Assembly (NCBI RefSeq): GCF_000764305.2
Contig: NW_025938039.1
Coordinates: forward strand, 62,001-126,000
Source of the DNA: Hyalella azteca
Lineage: Eukaryota > Arthropoda > Malacostraca > Amphipoda > Hyalellidae
DNA: 64,000 nt
Direction: 5' to 3'
Part shown: in pieces, positions 25,046-38,930 of the stretch
How positions within the stretch are numbered: position 1 is the stretch's first letter
How the letters are laid out: the number at the start of each line of letters is the position of its first letter
Notes under the pieces: model-generated
Databases searched by the model: none
What the model saw: only the letters and a program-made list of their open reading frames with translations
Told to the model about the DNA's origin: nothing
Position numbers and translations under genes: made by a program

Positions 25046-27574
25046 AATGAACCATTGCTAAAATATCCCGTCATGCAGGGAAAGGTGTCCCGCACCTGCT
25101 TTAGGAAATTAGCGACCGGAAGAGGAGGAAAGAAATTAAGGGATGGAATCACAGTTCAGATGAGAATATCATAAGGAAAGAGATAAAGAACCTGTCTGCA
25201 AAAGAAGTAAAGGGTAAAATTGTTCACTCGGATATGTCCTATACGCCTAAAGTTACACATGAACGCCGCTAGAATTGGAGCTTAGCCAAGTCTACGGCAA
25301 TGTCGAGTTTAATGCACGTCAAATTTGACACTAATTGAAGCGCGATACAAGAACGACCTACGAAAATGCCAGACGTTAAGTCTGATACAATTTATTGCCG
25401 AAAATATAATGATATTTTTATTCAGTAAAATAGATAATTATCTTCATTCAGCGCCTAATTTGATCTATTATTTTCCTGTTTCGTCTGTCATTCTACTCCG
25501 TTCTGTTCATAGAGAAAGTCAGAATGCAATTAAACCGGGCTACGTTACCACTACCTATTTACAATAACTTTTCTTTCAAAAACGAAACTGTCTTCAAAAC
25601 AACTAAACAATGGAAAGCACAATTTAATTAACACACATCACATCTTTCTAAAATCGTGCCATCAAAATGTTGTACTGAGTAAAAGCAATCATTTAAACAC
25701 TGGTAAAGAGACTCACAAAGACAAATTCATACGTCTCCTGTTGAGTAATAGTCTCACGTCGCAAGTGTTAATAAGGCTATGGCCACATTGTCTTATTAAA
25801 GACGGTCAGCCGAGCAGCCACACAACACGCATTAACAACTCCTCGCACTGAGACAACACGTACAATTATAAAGCAAATTTTGAGGTTATTAGATACTTTG
25901 ATGACTGAACTCTTGCCTTTTAAAGGATTATAATGAACAAAGTATCCCAGTGCATAGCTCGCTATGAGAACACAGGCTTGAACTGAAAGAATGTTTGGGT
26001 CGTTGAGTCAGATTTCAAAAAATTTCCAATTTTTTTCAACAAAAATATCTATGCTGACTGTGACGTTTTCGAACGATGGTTGTGAAACTCTGTGCTAAAT
26101 ACTGAAAGCGAACAGGACATAGCAACATTCAAGTTTGAAACATAGTTCCTCACTATTGAAACATAACCTTGAAACATTACCTTATGGTGAATTTTTTGGC
26201 AATTTTCCCTGCCTTTAAATTCTTGAAACCGCACGAGTTACTGCGAGCATTTGCATTTAAATTTGAGTTTCTCGATATTCAAACCGCACGTGTTGCTACA
26301 TCTAGGGTCACAATACGAGCGAGACATAGATACAATCTTGACGTATGGCGCCGACGTGTTCCCGAAGCATCGCGCCAACAATGCAGATTACCCCTAACAA
26401 AATTTAGAGTCGCCCCAGCTTCTGGTAATCCAAATCAGAAGCTGCCGCGTCTGTAAATTTTTACTGGGACGGTACGACAGAAGAGAGCGCATGCCACCAT
26501 ATGAAACAAGCTAACCTTGACGTGGCGTCCGAACGAGTCAACCTACACCTGGCAAAAATAGAAAAAGCTGTACATAATACGAATGCTCAGGTTGAGAAGG
26601 TGAAATTAAACGTTATGTAAGAACAGCTTACGGGAGAGAATCCATTGTGTGAAAAACAAACAAATGATTAATTGGTTTAGATTAACAAACTATATATATA
26701 AATAGTACACAGAAGAAAAAAATCATCAAAAATAAATATAAAAAGCTCCATAAACATCGATCAAATTAACTCGCAAGATATTTGTTCAAGAATCAATCAT
26801 TAGAATTTAGCGGCAGAAATTTTCATTGACGTCTATTAACATGTAATAATGGAATTTATGCGTACTTCAGTGAGGCACCTATCAATCTAAATATATCCCT
26901 AACCTAGGTGATCGGTTTGAAATAAATAGAATAAATAATTAGCACTAAAAAGTTTCTCAGAATTATAATGAGAACAGTCGTCAGAAGCAGAACGAGCGAG
27001 AATTTAATACGATATCAAACCCAGTTAAAGAAATTTAATCTCACGGATGTAGTTTTCTATGTACACTCATTCCCGCCTTCGTCGGTTTACAAGCTGATCC
27101 GGTAAATACTGATTGCCAGGCGTCATGATGTAGGGCATTTAATGAGCAGCTGCATTATTAGGTGCACGGCACGAGATAATAACCTTAATTGAAAAGCTAT
27201 AACGCGCAAAAATGGATGGATTTCATTTTCACATGAAATTAACATCTAGATAACTTTCAGGGAATTAAACAATACAATAAATAAATCTATGGCTCACCTG
27301 TACTTCTCAGAGACGTAAAATATGGATGCGAAAATTCATCAGAAAAAAAACTAAACGAAATACGATATATTTCAGCCGACCTATGTAAATCTAGAGGTAG
27401 GAATGATCAATGATGTTCTCTTGGCAGTCACAAAAGTACGTATATAACTTTGAGATCATCGAGGTTCTCAATCGCTTCTGTTTACAACACTCAATAAGTT
27501 TGTTATGGGTTTAATACCGTCACTGTTAAGCTTTAGTACTGTTGAAGTTGTCATGAATGATATACTACTTCACA
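25046..27574. other. Spacer, no supported gene
   Basis: Frames at 25325-25567 and 26169-26456 are open, but their products resemble nothing recognised. The latter sits in a CpG-richer patch (about 26300-26460). No splice-consistent model could be built. Confidence 0.45.
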
Positions 27575-27690
27575 CATGAAAATAATAAACTACTCAATAA
27601 ACTTTCGATAACAACCTTAACAATCTACTCAATAAACTTTCGATAACCACCTTAACAATCTACTCAATAAACTTTCGATAACCACCTGAA
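27575..27690. repeat. 35-bp tandem repeat, three copies
   Basis: Three copies of CTACTCAATAAACTTTCGAT followed by AAC(A/C)ACCTTAACAAT occur in tandem, the last one diverging at its end. They lie just downstream (in minus-strand terms) of the signal-peptide exon, so would be within its first intron. Confidence 0.85.
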
Positions 27691-27774
27691 ATTATCAGTT
27701 GTATAGATAATGCTCGGAGGTTAACCTGACCTGACATTATCAATTCAGTACCTACACAATATTGAGTTGCTCAC

Positions 27775-27982
27775 CTGAATTTTTACGTCGCTTCCGCCTC
27801 CACTCCTGACGCGGAGAAACAACCGCGTCAAGACTACCGGACTCATCAACCAAAGACCGGCTGGCCTGAACGCTGGTGTCGGCCACCTCAAGTAAGAGCG
27901 GCAGAAGCAGCGCCAGCACCCATACAGAAACCACCCACCGACACGCACTGAATCCCAAGATACCCGCCAACTTTAGCACCAT
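27775..27982 (-). CDS. First coding exon of a secreted or membrane protein (partial)
   Basis: The ATG at 27982-27980 opens 69 codons plus one base, ending at a strong donor, TTCAG|GTGAGC (exon end 27775). The peptide has a hydrophobic stretch at about residues 19-31 (VSVWVLALLLPLLLE) preceded by a basic residue, which fits a signal peptide or signal anchor. It is followed by a polar stretch and a polybasic cluster RRKRRK at residues 62-67, which could be a furin-type processing site. The exon is GC-richer than its surroundings. The remaining exons, expected at lower coordinates and starting in phase 1 (two bases), were not found, so the family is unknown. Secreted propeptide ligands and membrane proteins are both possible. 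Confidence 0.5.
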
Positions 27983-30900
27983 CGTGAGCCTACGTGAAGA
28001 CTTTAACCACGTTAATGGCACGGTATTGTAACCTTTCGGCACGAATCAATCCGATATTTTCTCGATAAGAGATAACGATTTTAGAACTTCCTCGCGGCCG
28101 CAGCCACTCGAGACTGTCAGCGATTAATTTGTATTTAAATAGTAAGTTGTGACAGTTATTACTCAGTATTCGTTGTCGTTTGTACTCGTAATTATCAAAT
28201 TATTAATTACTATTAAGCTCAAGTCTTATATTTTCAACAGTACCGAAGAGACTAATCAGTCACACACCATAACTGTAAACCTATGTTGCACCATAATCAG
28301 AAAAGGGTGTATCATGAGGCGAAATATTAAACTACACATTGCAGAAAGCGTCTGCTAGTTTAACGAAAAAATTTCCTTAAGGTGCCCACACTACACCATG
28401 AACTTGTCACGTAACTCAGTGTTGGTTCTTCATTGGTTTAAATAGAGTATAGTGGCATCAGTAAGCTAAATGCATTCAAGGGCATCATTTGTATAGAGCG
28501 AGATGCCAGACCGAGCTGAACTTGGTAACAGGAGCACTGCCAGGTATCACTCGATCAGTCTCCTACAACGTACATCAAAAGCTTTTTGTTGTTGCTGTTA
28601 TCGGTTGAGCCGCAACAGCGTTCACGGTTTATGTCAACGTTCAATTCCTGAATCTTCTCCTATGCAACACCTGATTCAAGAGCTGTGCCGAATGAGTTAA
28701 TTAAACGCTATACAAGAGGTGAAAAGTTCATGTGTCATTCAACAGCAGCACTTGGCGTGATGCTGGACGTATACAGCTTACAAACGACAGCGACAAGCGA
28801 CTGGTTTTCAAAAGCCACGTGTGCACGCCGTATGCTTCACGACAACCACTTCTCGCCGAGTCTCAGTTTACAACATGCGTCGAGTTGTAAGTTATTTGAT
28901 CTTCTCTATCGCTAACAAAACATTGAATTATTGGTACACTGCATGCAAGTTGCAATGCTTCAAAAACCCATAAGCGTATTTTCAATCAACGCCCACGAAT
29001 TAAGCTCTCGTACCACAACAAAAATGTCTAGATGTCTGAAAATAAGTAGATGATGCACACACTTTCTCGAGACTTGTATTCTCTGAAAAATTTATCAAAA
29101 TCATTGGCAAATCAATTTCTACAAATAACTGAGGCTACTCTATTAGCTTTACACATTATAAAAAAAACATATCATGAATGAACTAAGTTAAATATTGTAT
29201 TCAAACAAAAGAAAAAAGGAGGATATAGTTGACTTCTTAGCATGTGGTAGTAAAAACGTGCATACTAGCATGGGAAACTCCCACGAACAAGGGAACTTTT
29301 TTCGGATTAAGTTCTCAAATTGTACGTTGTTGAGAAGTTAATTGCATTCAATCTCAAGCTGATGCAAGAATCAAAAAGTTGTCGTCACAGAACCAATTTG
29401 TATGTTGCACGTTATGCTTGGCAGGGGTGCACCGGCCGGCACCTCCGACCCACAGATTAAAGAACGACACAACCTTTCGGCATCACTGCAATGCACTGAC
29501 TGATTCGCTGCCTCTCAAAGTAGCAGTATACGCACCGACAGCGGCGGGCAACTCGCTGTCTCTCTCTTCACAGTTTTCAGATCACGAGACGTTTAGTCAC
29601 ACAAAAAACAGTTGTCTGCATCACTTATGCTCAGCAGATGGTGAGACCAATATTATCAAAAGAAGGTGGAAACCTACGTTCTTACAATTTTCAAAATATT
29701 AAGTATACCGAAGAATACAAGACAACAAATATTGTTTAACCTCACGTGGCTTGGGCCGATATTTTCTAGTAAAAAGTTTTCACCTGACCTGACTGGCATC
29801 AGACCAGTGGTCATTTTCACACTATCAACAATCATTCCGACATCATGTCCAGTAAACATTATGAAGTTCTACGAATTATTATCTTGAGAATATAAAAATT
29901 AAATATCGTACGTGTGCCACAAACATTGGAATGAATTTATGATATTATTAATAACTGAATAGAATTAAAAGTAAGATCTAATTTTGAAATTCAATCACGA
30001 TAATTCGTTTTTGCCCGATACATGTCGTGATAAATTGCATTTTACTTTTCATATGTAGAAAATGCCTCGGGAGCAAATCAAACGATTACCAGAGCACATT
30101 GAACAATTGTGAAAAAAATTAACTTTTTCATAAAAAAATGTGACGAACAGCTAAAAAATAAAATTCGAGCAATTCAAATTTTATCGACATAAAATATAGA
30201 TGAAAACAAGAGAGCCAAACGTGTGAATTAAATGAGAAATTGCGACGAATTAAAACAAATTATATAAATCTCTATTCGTGTTGCTAACTTCATTCGTAAA
30301 CCTAATCAATAACATCGGCTAATGAAAATACCACTGTTCTTATATTTCGCGCCATTTCACAGCAAACATCCTGAAAAAAAATTTAATTTAGTCTCAACTA
30401 CGGAAGTAAGATGATAGTAGAAAACGCTTCTGACAGAAAGTATTTTAGAGATAACTTCGTTAATTGTTGTTTGAACAATATTTCCATAATTCTGTGAATT
30501 AAATAATATAAGTTAGGTTTCGATCATCTATATCAATAGAGCGCGGAGGTGCGACATTGTGTGAAAGCATAAAGGCTCTATGAAATGCACGATAAAATTT
30601 TTACTCTTCCGGGTTCTAGATTATAAAAGATTGTCTCCACATTACTTTTTGTCATTGATATTGCAATAATTATGCTAAATATTAGATACTCTGCATATTT
30701 GCGCCAAAAGACCAGATTTGTGCTTGGAAATTACAAAGAAATGAACATTCCGCATGCGCAGAGCGCTCTCCTCTTCCCAGTTACCTTGCCATGTTTGACA
30801 GGTTGCAAATTGGTCTGGCTCTGTGGGTGTGCTTGATGTGAATGGTGCAATGAGATCAATGAATTTAAAATATTGTTCCTGCATTATTTAAACTATTTTG

Positions 30901-33362
30901 GACGTTTTTCAAGACTTCGTGTGTTGTACAGGCTAATACAGGAATGTTTTTAAAGTGCATTGTAATAATGCAGCTGGCCTCAATTTAACACGGAATTCAT
31001 TGTTAGGTTTCATCAAATTAAGTGAATTACGTAGGATTTGAGGCCAATTATATAATATGCAAGTAAAGCAACCAATAGAATGTTTTCGGAAATAGAAAAA
31101 TCTATTTAACTCCAAAAATATATATTTGACCTCACATATTGATAACTTCTTACTGTCACAGGAATTACCGATACAATGATATTCATTTGTCTCGGTTTTA
31201 GTAAATTCAAGATGCGTGAAAATTTATTAGTGCTCACTTGAAAAAGTGATATGTATTTTATTAGGTAAATTTGATCCAAAGAAAGACGGTTTAACAAACA
31301 ATAAAATATTTTTTATTGAAGAAAGTCACGATCCATGAATGATCTCATTTGTAAATTATTTTAAAATTATTATCAAAAAATTAATTCCAATGTTAATCAA
31401 TTACCCTAATCTATTATTAATACATAAATAAGGCAAAGGATCCTCTTAACGGATTTGCGAGAACTTGACTATATAATGAGAATTATTATATGATGGCGTG
31501 CTGAGCGGTTTTTAGCGGCGTCTGGTCATGCGGATTGCGGACACCGGCGCAATGGCAGCACGTGGCGCAAGGCAAGGATCACTTCACGTCATCGATCGCG
31601 TAAGTGCTTCCAGGATAGTGTCTAATCATTAACTAATAGATGAAAAAATTGTTTTATTTTAAGATTGACTTCAATTCTATAAAAATAAAAATTGAAGAAC
31701 CGTGAGATTGAAGGAGTGAGTTTTAAGTCCATCCCTCGATGCTGTACATTCTTAATCGACGTTTGAAATTAAGGGTGCCCTACGGCTTATGTACTTTCGA
31801 TGATTTGAATTTTCTTGCATAAAAAGAATTTGTAAAAAAGTAAATTGACTATTTTTTGCGAATATTTAGATTTACGGGGAACTCTTCATGTAGCATCATG
31901 GAATTTTTTGAGTGAACATAAACTTTGTCTCACGAAGATGGAAACGAGTCTTGTAGTTTGCAACGGCTGACAATAAAATTATAGGTTATGGCCAAATTCT
32001 CGATAATATTTATAGTTTTCAAATTTAATAAAGATCGTACGACATGTCACCCAATTGGTGAATTGTTTCTAAATCTGAAATATAGATGAATTCTAATTTA
32101 TAAATCATTTACGGTCATAGGCTTCTAAATAATAAATGATAGTGACGCAAAATACGTGCGCGCACCACGGCTGCGCAACCACACGACACACTCCATGTAT
32201 GTCAGAGTTCGCTGTCGTGGAGCTAGAAAACGTGGAGCTAGAAAACTCCATGCATGCATGTCAGAGTTCGCTGTCGTGGAGCTAGAAAACGTGGAGCTAG
32301 AAAACTCCATGCATGTCAGAGTTCGCTGTCGTGGAGCTAGAAAAGCCCTCCAGATCGATGGCTCCTGTGGCTGCGGTAATAAATGTTCAAGCAGGTTGTT
32401 TGAAGCAACGCTGATCGTTACGCTGGCTTGGGTTGGCAGCGTTAGTGTAATTCCGGAGGTGGTGGCGTTAGGTCAGCTGGAGCCTCAAGCTTGCACACAC
32501 TCAACATTATAGGTAAGGGAGTGTTTTTGATGATGGAATTATGTAACATTGGGAGAATTTAGCTTATACTGCAGCGTATTTCCCTGATATTTCTTATGTG
32601 TGTTAGAGATTAAATTTATAATATTCCAAGCACATAGACTGTTGAGAAATAATAATCATGTTTTCGTGTCAACGATTTTTTCCGGAATTTGAAAGTACTT
32701 ATATAAACTATTTTTCGATTTTATACAAATATTTAAATCGCATTGTACTCAAAAGTATGTGTTTTTTTGCGAAACAACTTAAGACCTGAAAAATAAAAGG
32801 ATCTGCTAACCTTTCAATACACGAGGAGATCTGACAAGTTTGTTTGATGATGCTAAAAGACACTTAGACAACTTTTTTGGAAGTTACCTCATTTCTCATG
32901 CATGTTGGATTTAGCGCTTCTAAGATTCAAACTTCACCTCGAAGAAACAAGCAGTTGAACGCGACAAGATGCCATATAGCGGCTAGTAAATTTGAGAAGA
33001 ACGAAGTAGATAGATAATTTTTGAAGTTAATCATTTATTAGAGTTCATAACATGAAGTGACAGAATGAAGGTAATTTTAAAAAATGTATAAAGGTCTTCA
33101 TATGTCAAGATCACCTAAATAGTTCTGTTAGATGTCTTTTCTCGTCAATTTAAATCTATTAAAATATATACGCTATTTATTCAACCCGATTGAATGATTA
33201 CTCAATAATTTGAATATTACGCTAAAATTTCATGCGGAATAAAACGTATCTGAGGTATTCTCACGATGTTTATATGGAGCGACGTCATTTTCCAGGACGC
33301 TTCATCCGCTACAATTCAGCCTTTAAGAATTGCAATGTTCGATTGCAGGGGACCTCGCTGGA
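27983..33362. other. Spacer, possible untranslated exons only
   Basis: Two plus-strand patches end at good donor motifs: 31528-31599 (GATCGC|GTAAGTG; an ATG opens 24 codons) and a patch ending at 32512 (TATAG|GTAAGG). They could be 5' exons of the bZIP gene downstream, or chance. Open frames at 28503-28915 and 29379-29887 are unrecognised. Confidence 0.35.
32194..32345. repeat. ~58-bp tandem repeat with nested short duplication
   Basis: Three copies of CATGTCAGAGTTCGCTGTCG followed by TGGAGCTAGAAAA occur; in the first two copies the GTGGAGCTAGAAAAC segment is itself doubled. It lies inside a possible untranslated exon that ends at a donor at 32512. Confidence 0.8.
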
Positions 33363-33370
33363 TATATAAG
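33363..33370 (+). promoter_or_regulatory. TATA-box candidate upstream of bZIP gene
   Basis: TATATAAG at 33363-33370 is a canonical TATA motif on the strand of the bZIP gene, 3.4 kb upstream of its start codon. A 5' non-coding exon is required because an acceptor precedes the start codon. The initiator is not clear, and the CpG-rich region at 34190-34440 is a competing candidate. Confidence 0.25.
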
Positions 33371-34189
33371 AACCATAAGAACCATTTAAAATAAACTACT
33401 CTCCAACCAAGTCTTCAATTACACTTCAAGCGTTTAATTTCTGTGTTTAATTCTATCTAATTGATGTTAATATTTAGGTTTTCAAGTTATTTAAAGCCGA
33501 GAAAGGAAAAGTGTGGCTTATATAGTGTACAGAAAATTTGAGAATTTAAAATATTCGAATTCAGATCAAAATAACGACAGCTAATAATTTGTGAAATATT
33601 ACAACTTATCATTGGCCTTAAGCCGAGATTTACAATAATCTTATAGCTATAACCATTGCGAATATTTCAAATCCTGTCACACGCATCAAGCTAAAAGTCC
33701 CAGAAAGACTTAAATTTCGCCAGTTGCAAAGGTAATTTATTCCTCGGTTCCGTTGAATATAGAAGAGCTTTCTCTTGGTTACTATAATTATTAATTATTA
33801 ATATTAATATTAAAAATTCTTAATCTTGGTTATGGAAACAGCCATTTCCATCATCGATCTTTTTAATTTAAGCGGTGCATCGGCATCGAAGATGATGCAT
33901 GCATGGGGTGGAAGTTGCGATCGGTGTATGTCGCATTACCCGAATGGATTTTTCGCTAAACTTATGTCATCGGCCAAAAAAATATAATTTCACTGAAGAT
34001 TAAAATGGTAATAATCCTGCTCATACTTTCAATCGATGAATCATTAGAAATCGTCTAAAATCGTAATGGCATTGCAGCAGCAAGACAATTGAAGATTTTC
34101 TAGCATTATTTTCTTTCGTGGTACATTTAAATTAATTCGCTTGTTCAATTTAATCTATCAATATAATCTTCATAAATTCATTATGCGCG

Positions 34190-34440
34190 AATCAATCGGA
34201 TCCCTGAGCGGCTTGCGTTGGTGCTAGCGACAAGGCGGGGGCTATAGTCCCGGGGCGGAGCGAGCGGTCACCTCGGGTCGGGTCACGACACAGGTTCACT
34301 GGTCGCACGAGGATACATTAGCGTGTTACACAGGTGGTCGCGTTAAATAATGCTTAACGCTCATTGATCCTTGCACTCGTTGCCTAAGCTACTGGGCCAC
34401 GCAAACCGACGTCGCTGCAATAGAACGAACTCTTCCTGCC
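34190..34440. promoter_or_regulatory. CpG-rich island-like stretch upstream of bZIP gene
   Basis: This stretch is conspicuously GC- and CpG-rich against AT-rich surroundings and contains GGGGCGGAGCGAGCGGTCAC. It lies 2.3 kb upstream of the bZIP start codon. A promoter or first-exon region is plausible but nothing defines its boundaries. A (TAA)n microsatellite follows at about 34499-34524. Confidence 0.3.
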
Positions 34441-36733
34441 TTCTAGCTGCCCTGCAGATATTTAAGAGATGGTAAAGCTGGACGGCTCAACCTTACGACT
34501 TATAATAATAATAATAATAATAATGAAGAATGAATTTTGTTGATATTAATTTGTTTTAATTCATAGGCAATCTCTAAATTAAACTTTTACTTTTAATTTA
34601 CCATTTTTAATGCGTGATTGAATTATTGAAAGTTTCAAGAAGAGTTAAAGAGAACTTTATTTCTATTATTTTTTTAGTTTTATTTATTTATTCATTATTT
34701 TTTATTTTTTTTCAATCTAGCGCAGCATTCAAGTAAAAGTCGAGGTGAATAAAATCTTACGTTACCATGAACAAGTTATGATATTACGGGCAACGTATGA
34801 GGGCAAGGAAAGTATAAACAAACCAAGAGTGATGGGTTCTGGTCCATAAACATTACTTATCAATAAACGTCTGAGCCAATATTAAATAAGTTTGACAATA
34901 TTTTCTACTGGCTTTGATGTCAGTTCAAAACTTGCGAAAAGACTTAGGTTTTCCTTGTTACATGTTTAACGACTTCCTTCATTAACATTGGACAAAATTA
35001 TTGATGGGTAACTGCGGCAACGCAAAAATCATCTTAATAATATATCGCCGTGAGATAAATTCTCAATATCAATTGAGAGTCTGGAGCAGGTATTTCATTT
35101 GAAATTCGAACGGTTATATTGAATTATAATTAGTATTAGTATAAATAATATAACAAAAAAATCTTTAGTATTTTCAGTGTTAAAAATTATTTGCATTTTT
35201 TCATGGCACTGGTACTATATATTTCACCAGAATTGATGGAATGAACAGAAAAAAATGTTCGGTGTGAGGAAGCCTCGTGCTAATGTTTTTTGTTATGTCC
35301 GGACATTTGCTATGCATTCATTCAACAGCCATAGTTTTTTTAGTTTCAACTCACGCAACTGTTTTAACAATTTTTAGATCAAGCCAGTGATTCCACTCGT
35401 TATTTAAAACTGAAATATAACTCATAAAAAATATTGGACACCACAAAACTATGCGTGAAAAAGCCTTTAAATATTCATCTACACACGAGTTATTTGAAGA
35501 CATTATATAGAAATCCCCTAGCACTGATTTTCTTGGACCCAATTGTGTATTCAAAAGGTTGGAAAACTTATAAGTAAAGTAATAAGTTAGTACATAGGGT
35601 AGACAACCTATATAGTTCCTGAAGAAATGCGTTTCTTTTCTTATAAGAAATATATTTAATTTTAAAATGGAATTTCATTCAGAGTAAATTAATATATTAT
35701 TTTTACTTGCATCTTATTGTTGTTAGTAAATATCCTTAGAGCTTGTGGTAGCAAGTTTCATGTGGCATATTTCATCTGCATCATCTCCTATGACATTTTT
35801 CTATCTTCTATGGAAATAATATAGTCAAATGCCTTTGCATTTTACAGTATATCCTCTCCATATTCCATCACTGTTATCAAATATTCCACCCTGAGCTCCA
35901 CCTCCCTATTGATCCCAATTTATCCTGGAGACCTGACCGGTCGCAGTGTTGCTCAACACTGTTCAATTCTTACCAAGCATTACCTTCAATTACGGTTATT
36001 GATTGGACCAGGCTAGGCTGGACAGATGATGGCAGTGTGTGTCCGTAGACTTATCCGTACGGCGGCTTAATGGAAGAGTTGTTCCGTATAATTATATGTG
36101 TTTGGGGTCTGGTATAGTAAACTACTATAGTAAAGTATATTATGGTATAGTATAGGATAGTATAGTATAGTATAGTATCGGCATTGAAGAATAGGCCAAG
36201 TTTGACCATAGTTGCCGATTCTTGTAATTTTCTTGACTTCTCTCTTTGTGAAATGAAAACTGGCCTTATGACCAGACCTATCCAAAACAGATTAGCTGGT
36301 AATCATCCACCAATCGTTAGATTTCATGTAAATTTTTTGATTAGCGCAGCTTGTGTGGCTCAAAATGCCACACAAAATTTCCAAACAAACACTTTATTAT
36401 CATTAAAAATTACGTTATTGTCACCATTATTTCGATGAATAATAATTCAAGATTGTTAATATTATGATAATTACTGTAATCAAAATATTATTTCGCTTAT
36501 TATTTGTTTTTGTTTGTTTAGCATTATAAAAAGCATGACGATTCAGCGAGTTTGAAAAATATTCACAAGTACGAATTTCATTAACATTTCACTGCAACTA
36601 ATGGAACCAATAATAATGCATCGCTAGGTAAATCAAGCCATTCCTATACATTCTTAAGTTACCAACGCATCCTATTATAGCTATGGCCCCACTGGAGATC
36701 AATGAAGACAATAATTCTACTTTTCTTCCACAG
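34441..36733. other. AT-rich upstream region with microsatellites
   Basis: Contains (TAA)n at about 34499-34524 and a TATAG-type pentanucleotide microsatellite at about 36108-36178. There is no supported exon. It probably forms the 5' intron or upstream region of the bZIP gene. Confidence 0.5.
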
Positions 36734-38930
36734 TAACCATACATTCAACGTCTATACATCATGAACTGCAGCCCATCCTTCGGTCTCCTAGGCAGCCTCA
36801 ACTCTCCTACTCTGCATCCTCTGAATCTCGAGACACTCAAGATGAATCCTGTGACCGTGGCACACCAGCAGCTTTACATGAACAATATCTTACAACAGTT
36901 CAATCCTATTCAAAACCCTTTTTTAGTCGCTCAACTCCAACTCGCAAACGCTCTCAAAGAAAACGCTTGTAATTTCCCTTTTCGCAACAATGAATTCGCA
37001 TTCGATGACAGCAATGACAGCAGCATTGATGTGTCTAGTCATGTCTCTGGAACTTCAGTGACAGAATCAATTGATTTAACCAAGACCAGAATTATCTCTC
37101 ATGAAAAACGTGAAGTAAGTGAATGCCTCATCACGGACGATGAAGTGCTCGATAAAATTAAAGGCAAAGACATCACTGTCAGCAGGATTCACTGTAGCGA
37201 TGATCCTCAAGATCAAACCGTCACCATTCCGGTTGGCCTCACCCTCACCTCCAGAGTCCCACGAGACAGTGAAAGTGTCACTACACAGGTGCGATTAATT
37301 ATTTATTTTGTATAATGCGTAGTCACGCATGATGCACTAAATAAGTTATAATAAAGAACTGATTATAGTGCCACAATTAGTGATCATAATGCCACAATAC
37401 TTAAATCAGACAAATGCCAGTGAAGAAATGATGAGTTTGAAGTAAAAAAAAATTTTTAAAGAACGAAAACGAAATAAAATCTACGGTGGCAGAAACCAGC
37501 ATTTAGTTAAAGTAAAAAAATTTTGAACTTCCTATTAGTTTGCAGCGCGTTATGGAAAAGAAGCACAATAAATTTTTCTTCGAAATGAATGACATAGCTG
37601 ACGTTCATCAAAACAATCTCATTTGATGTAATCATAGATTCACCTTTCACAACTTTCTTTTGAATAAAATTCAGGAAGAAAAATTATACTCGCTAGAGGA
37701 AATATCAATTAGATCAATATATATGAATGCTGAAATCTCTCATTTTCAGGCTCCAGCGCCTGCAGAAGCTTCCCTAAAGCCCCTCACAAATTACACTCCA
37801 ATAAATTTGGGAAATTTTGACCCCGAACCGGCGACGTCACCGCTTCAGAGTTCATCTTCTGAAACGCCATCGCGTACCCAAGATGTTGATTTGAACTCTT
37901 CAGCTCCGCTGCCTCCAGGTTAGCTGCGTCTACTAGCATTTACATCATAACAATTGAGGATATTTAAACCTTATTTATCATACCTATTATGGGCGCATAT
38001 GTAATTATTTCTAAGGAAATATTGTTGCAATCACCTCTATTTTGTGCAGAGCAAGCGCTGATAATGAAGGCTCTAGTTTCTGTTCGGCAACGTAAGCCTC
38101 GCGGTCAGAAGAAACCTATTCCTGACGAAATGAAGACTGAACGCTACTACGAGCGACGGTCGCGTAATAACAGAGCGGCTAAGAAGAGTAGGGACCAGCG
38201 GAAGCTCAGGGAGTCTCTCGTGAGTGTTACTGCTCACTAACTTCAAGTTTGCTAAAGCTGACTTAAATAAACTTGAACTAATATACTTAACATACTTAAA
38301 CTAAACTACTACTTGAACATACTTAAACTAAAGACTAGTATCCTATATATTTATATAAACTTTAACTGATATTAAGTAAATTTGTATAAACTAAACTTAC
38401 ATTAACTAACAACCAATAGAAACTAAATTTATATTTGCTTAAATTAATATAAACCTCACTGTAATGAACCTAAACACGTTTAAATTAAACTTACATAACT
38501 TGAACTAAAATAAATCAGTCTTTATCAGATACTTTTTCTGAGTTAAGCTAAATTAATATAGAAACGATTTCGTTCGTGTGAATTAGAGGGCACATTTTAG
38601 AGATTATATTTCGGATTATATATTATTTTGTTTTGGAATTCTCTCAATCTTGGATGTCACGTGTCATATTTTAGCTGAGCATTTTGAATGCGAAGTCTAA
38701 TTGCATGAATTAACTTGAGTGATTATGTAATTGTCATTTGGCAATGTTATTAATTTAACGAAGGTTAATTTAATAATTTGTTCCAGATCACTCAGCGGGC
38801 GGCGTTTCTTGAAGCAGAAAACGCTCATTTTCGGCTCAAAATCGCCGAGTTCAAAAAACAGCTGCTGGCCATGGACCTCCTGCTCGCTGAAAGAGGAATT
38901 GAGCCCAAGAATGTTAATGTCAGTGAATAA
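36734..38930 (+). CDS. PAR/CES-2/Giant-type bZIP transcription factor, 4 coding exons
   Basis: Coding exons are 36761-37288, 37750-37918, 38050-38219 and 38787-38930, all bounded by GT-AG and joining in phase (0, 1, 0) to give 336 residues. An acceptor TTCCACAG at 36733 precedes the ATG by 27 bases, so at least one 5' non-coding exon exists. Residues 1-232 are Ser/Thr/Pro-rich and low in recognisable motifs. KKPIPDEMKTERYYERR (about 253-269) resembles the extended basic segment of PAR-family bZIP proteins. The basic region is NNRAAKKSRDQRK (272-284), with the invariant N-x-A-A-x-x-S-R at 273-280. The zipper is short: d positions L297, F304, F311, M318; a positions N301, I308, L315, L322. It should act in the nucleus as a dimeric DNA-binding regulator. 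Ortholog (Pdp1/HLF, CES-2 or Giant) is unresolved; AAKKSRD is Giant-like. Confidence 0.9.

Noticed and set aside
27752..28042. A 96-residue version of the signal-peptide exon starting at 28042
   Set aside because: That start codon is GTG; the first ATG in frame is at 27982 and places the hydrophobic segment properly, and the 3' end lies beyond a strong donor.
32156..32512. A 118-codon plus-strand open frame as a gene
   Set aside because: It begins at a non-ATG region within a tandem repeat and its stop overlaps a splice-donor motif; an untranslated exon is at most possible.
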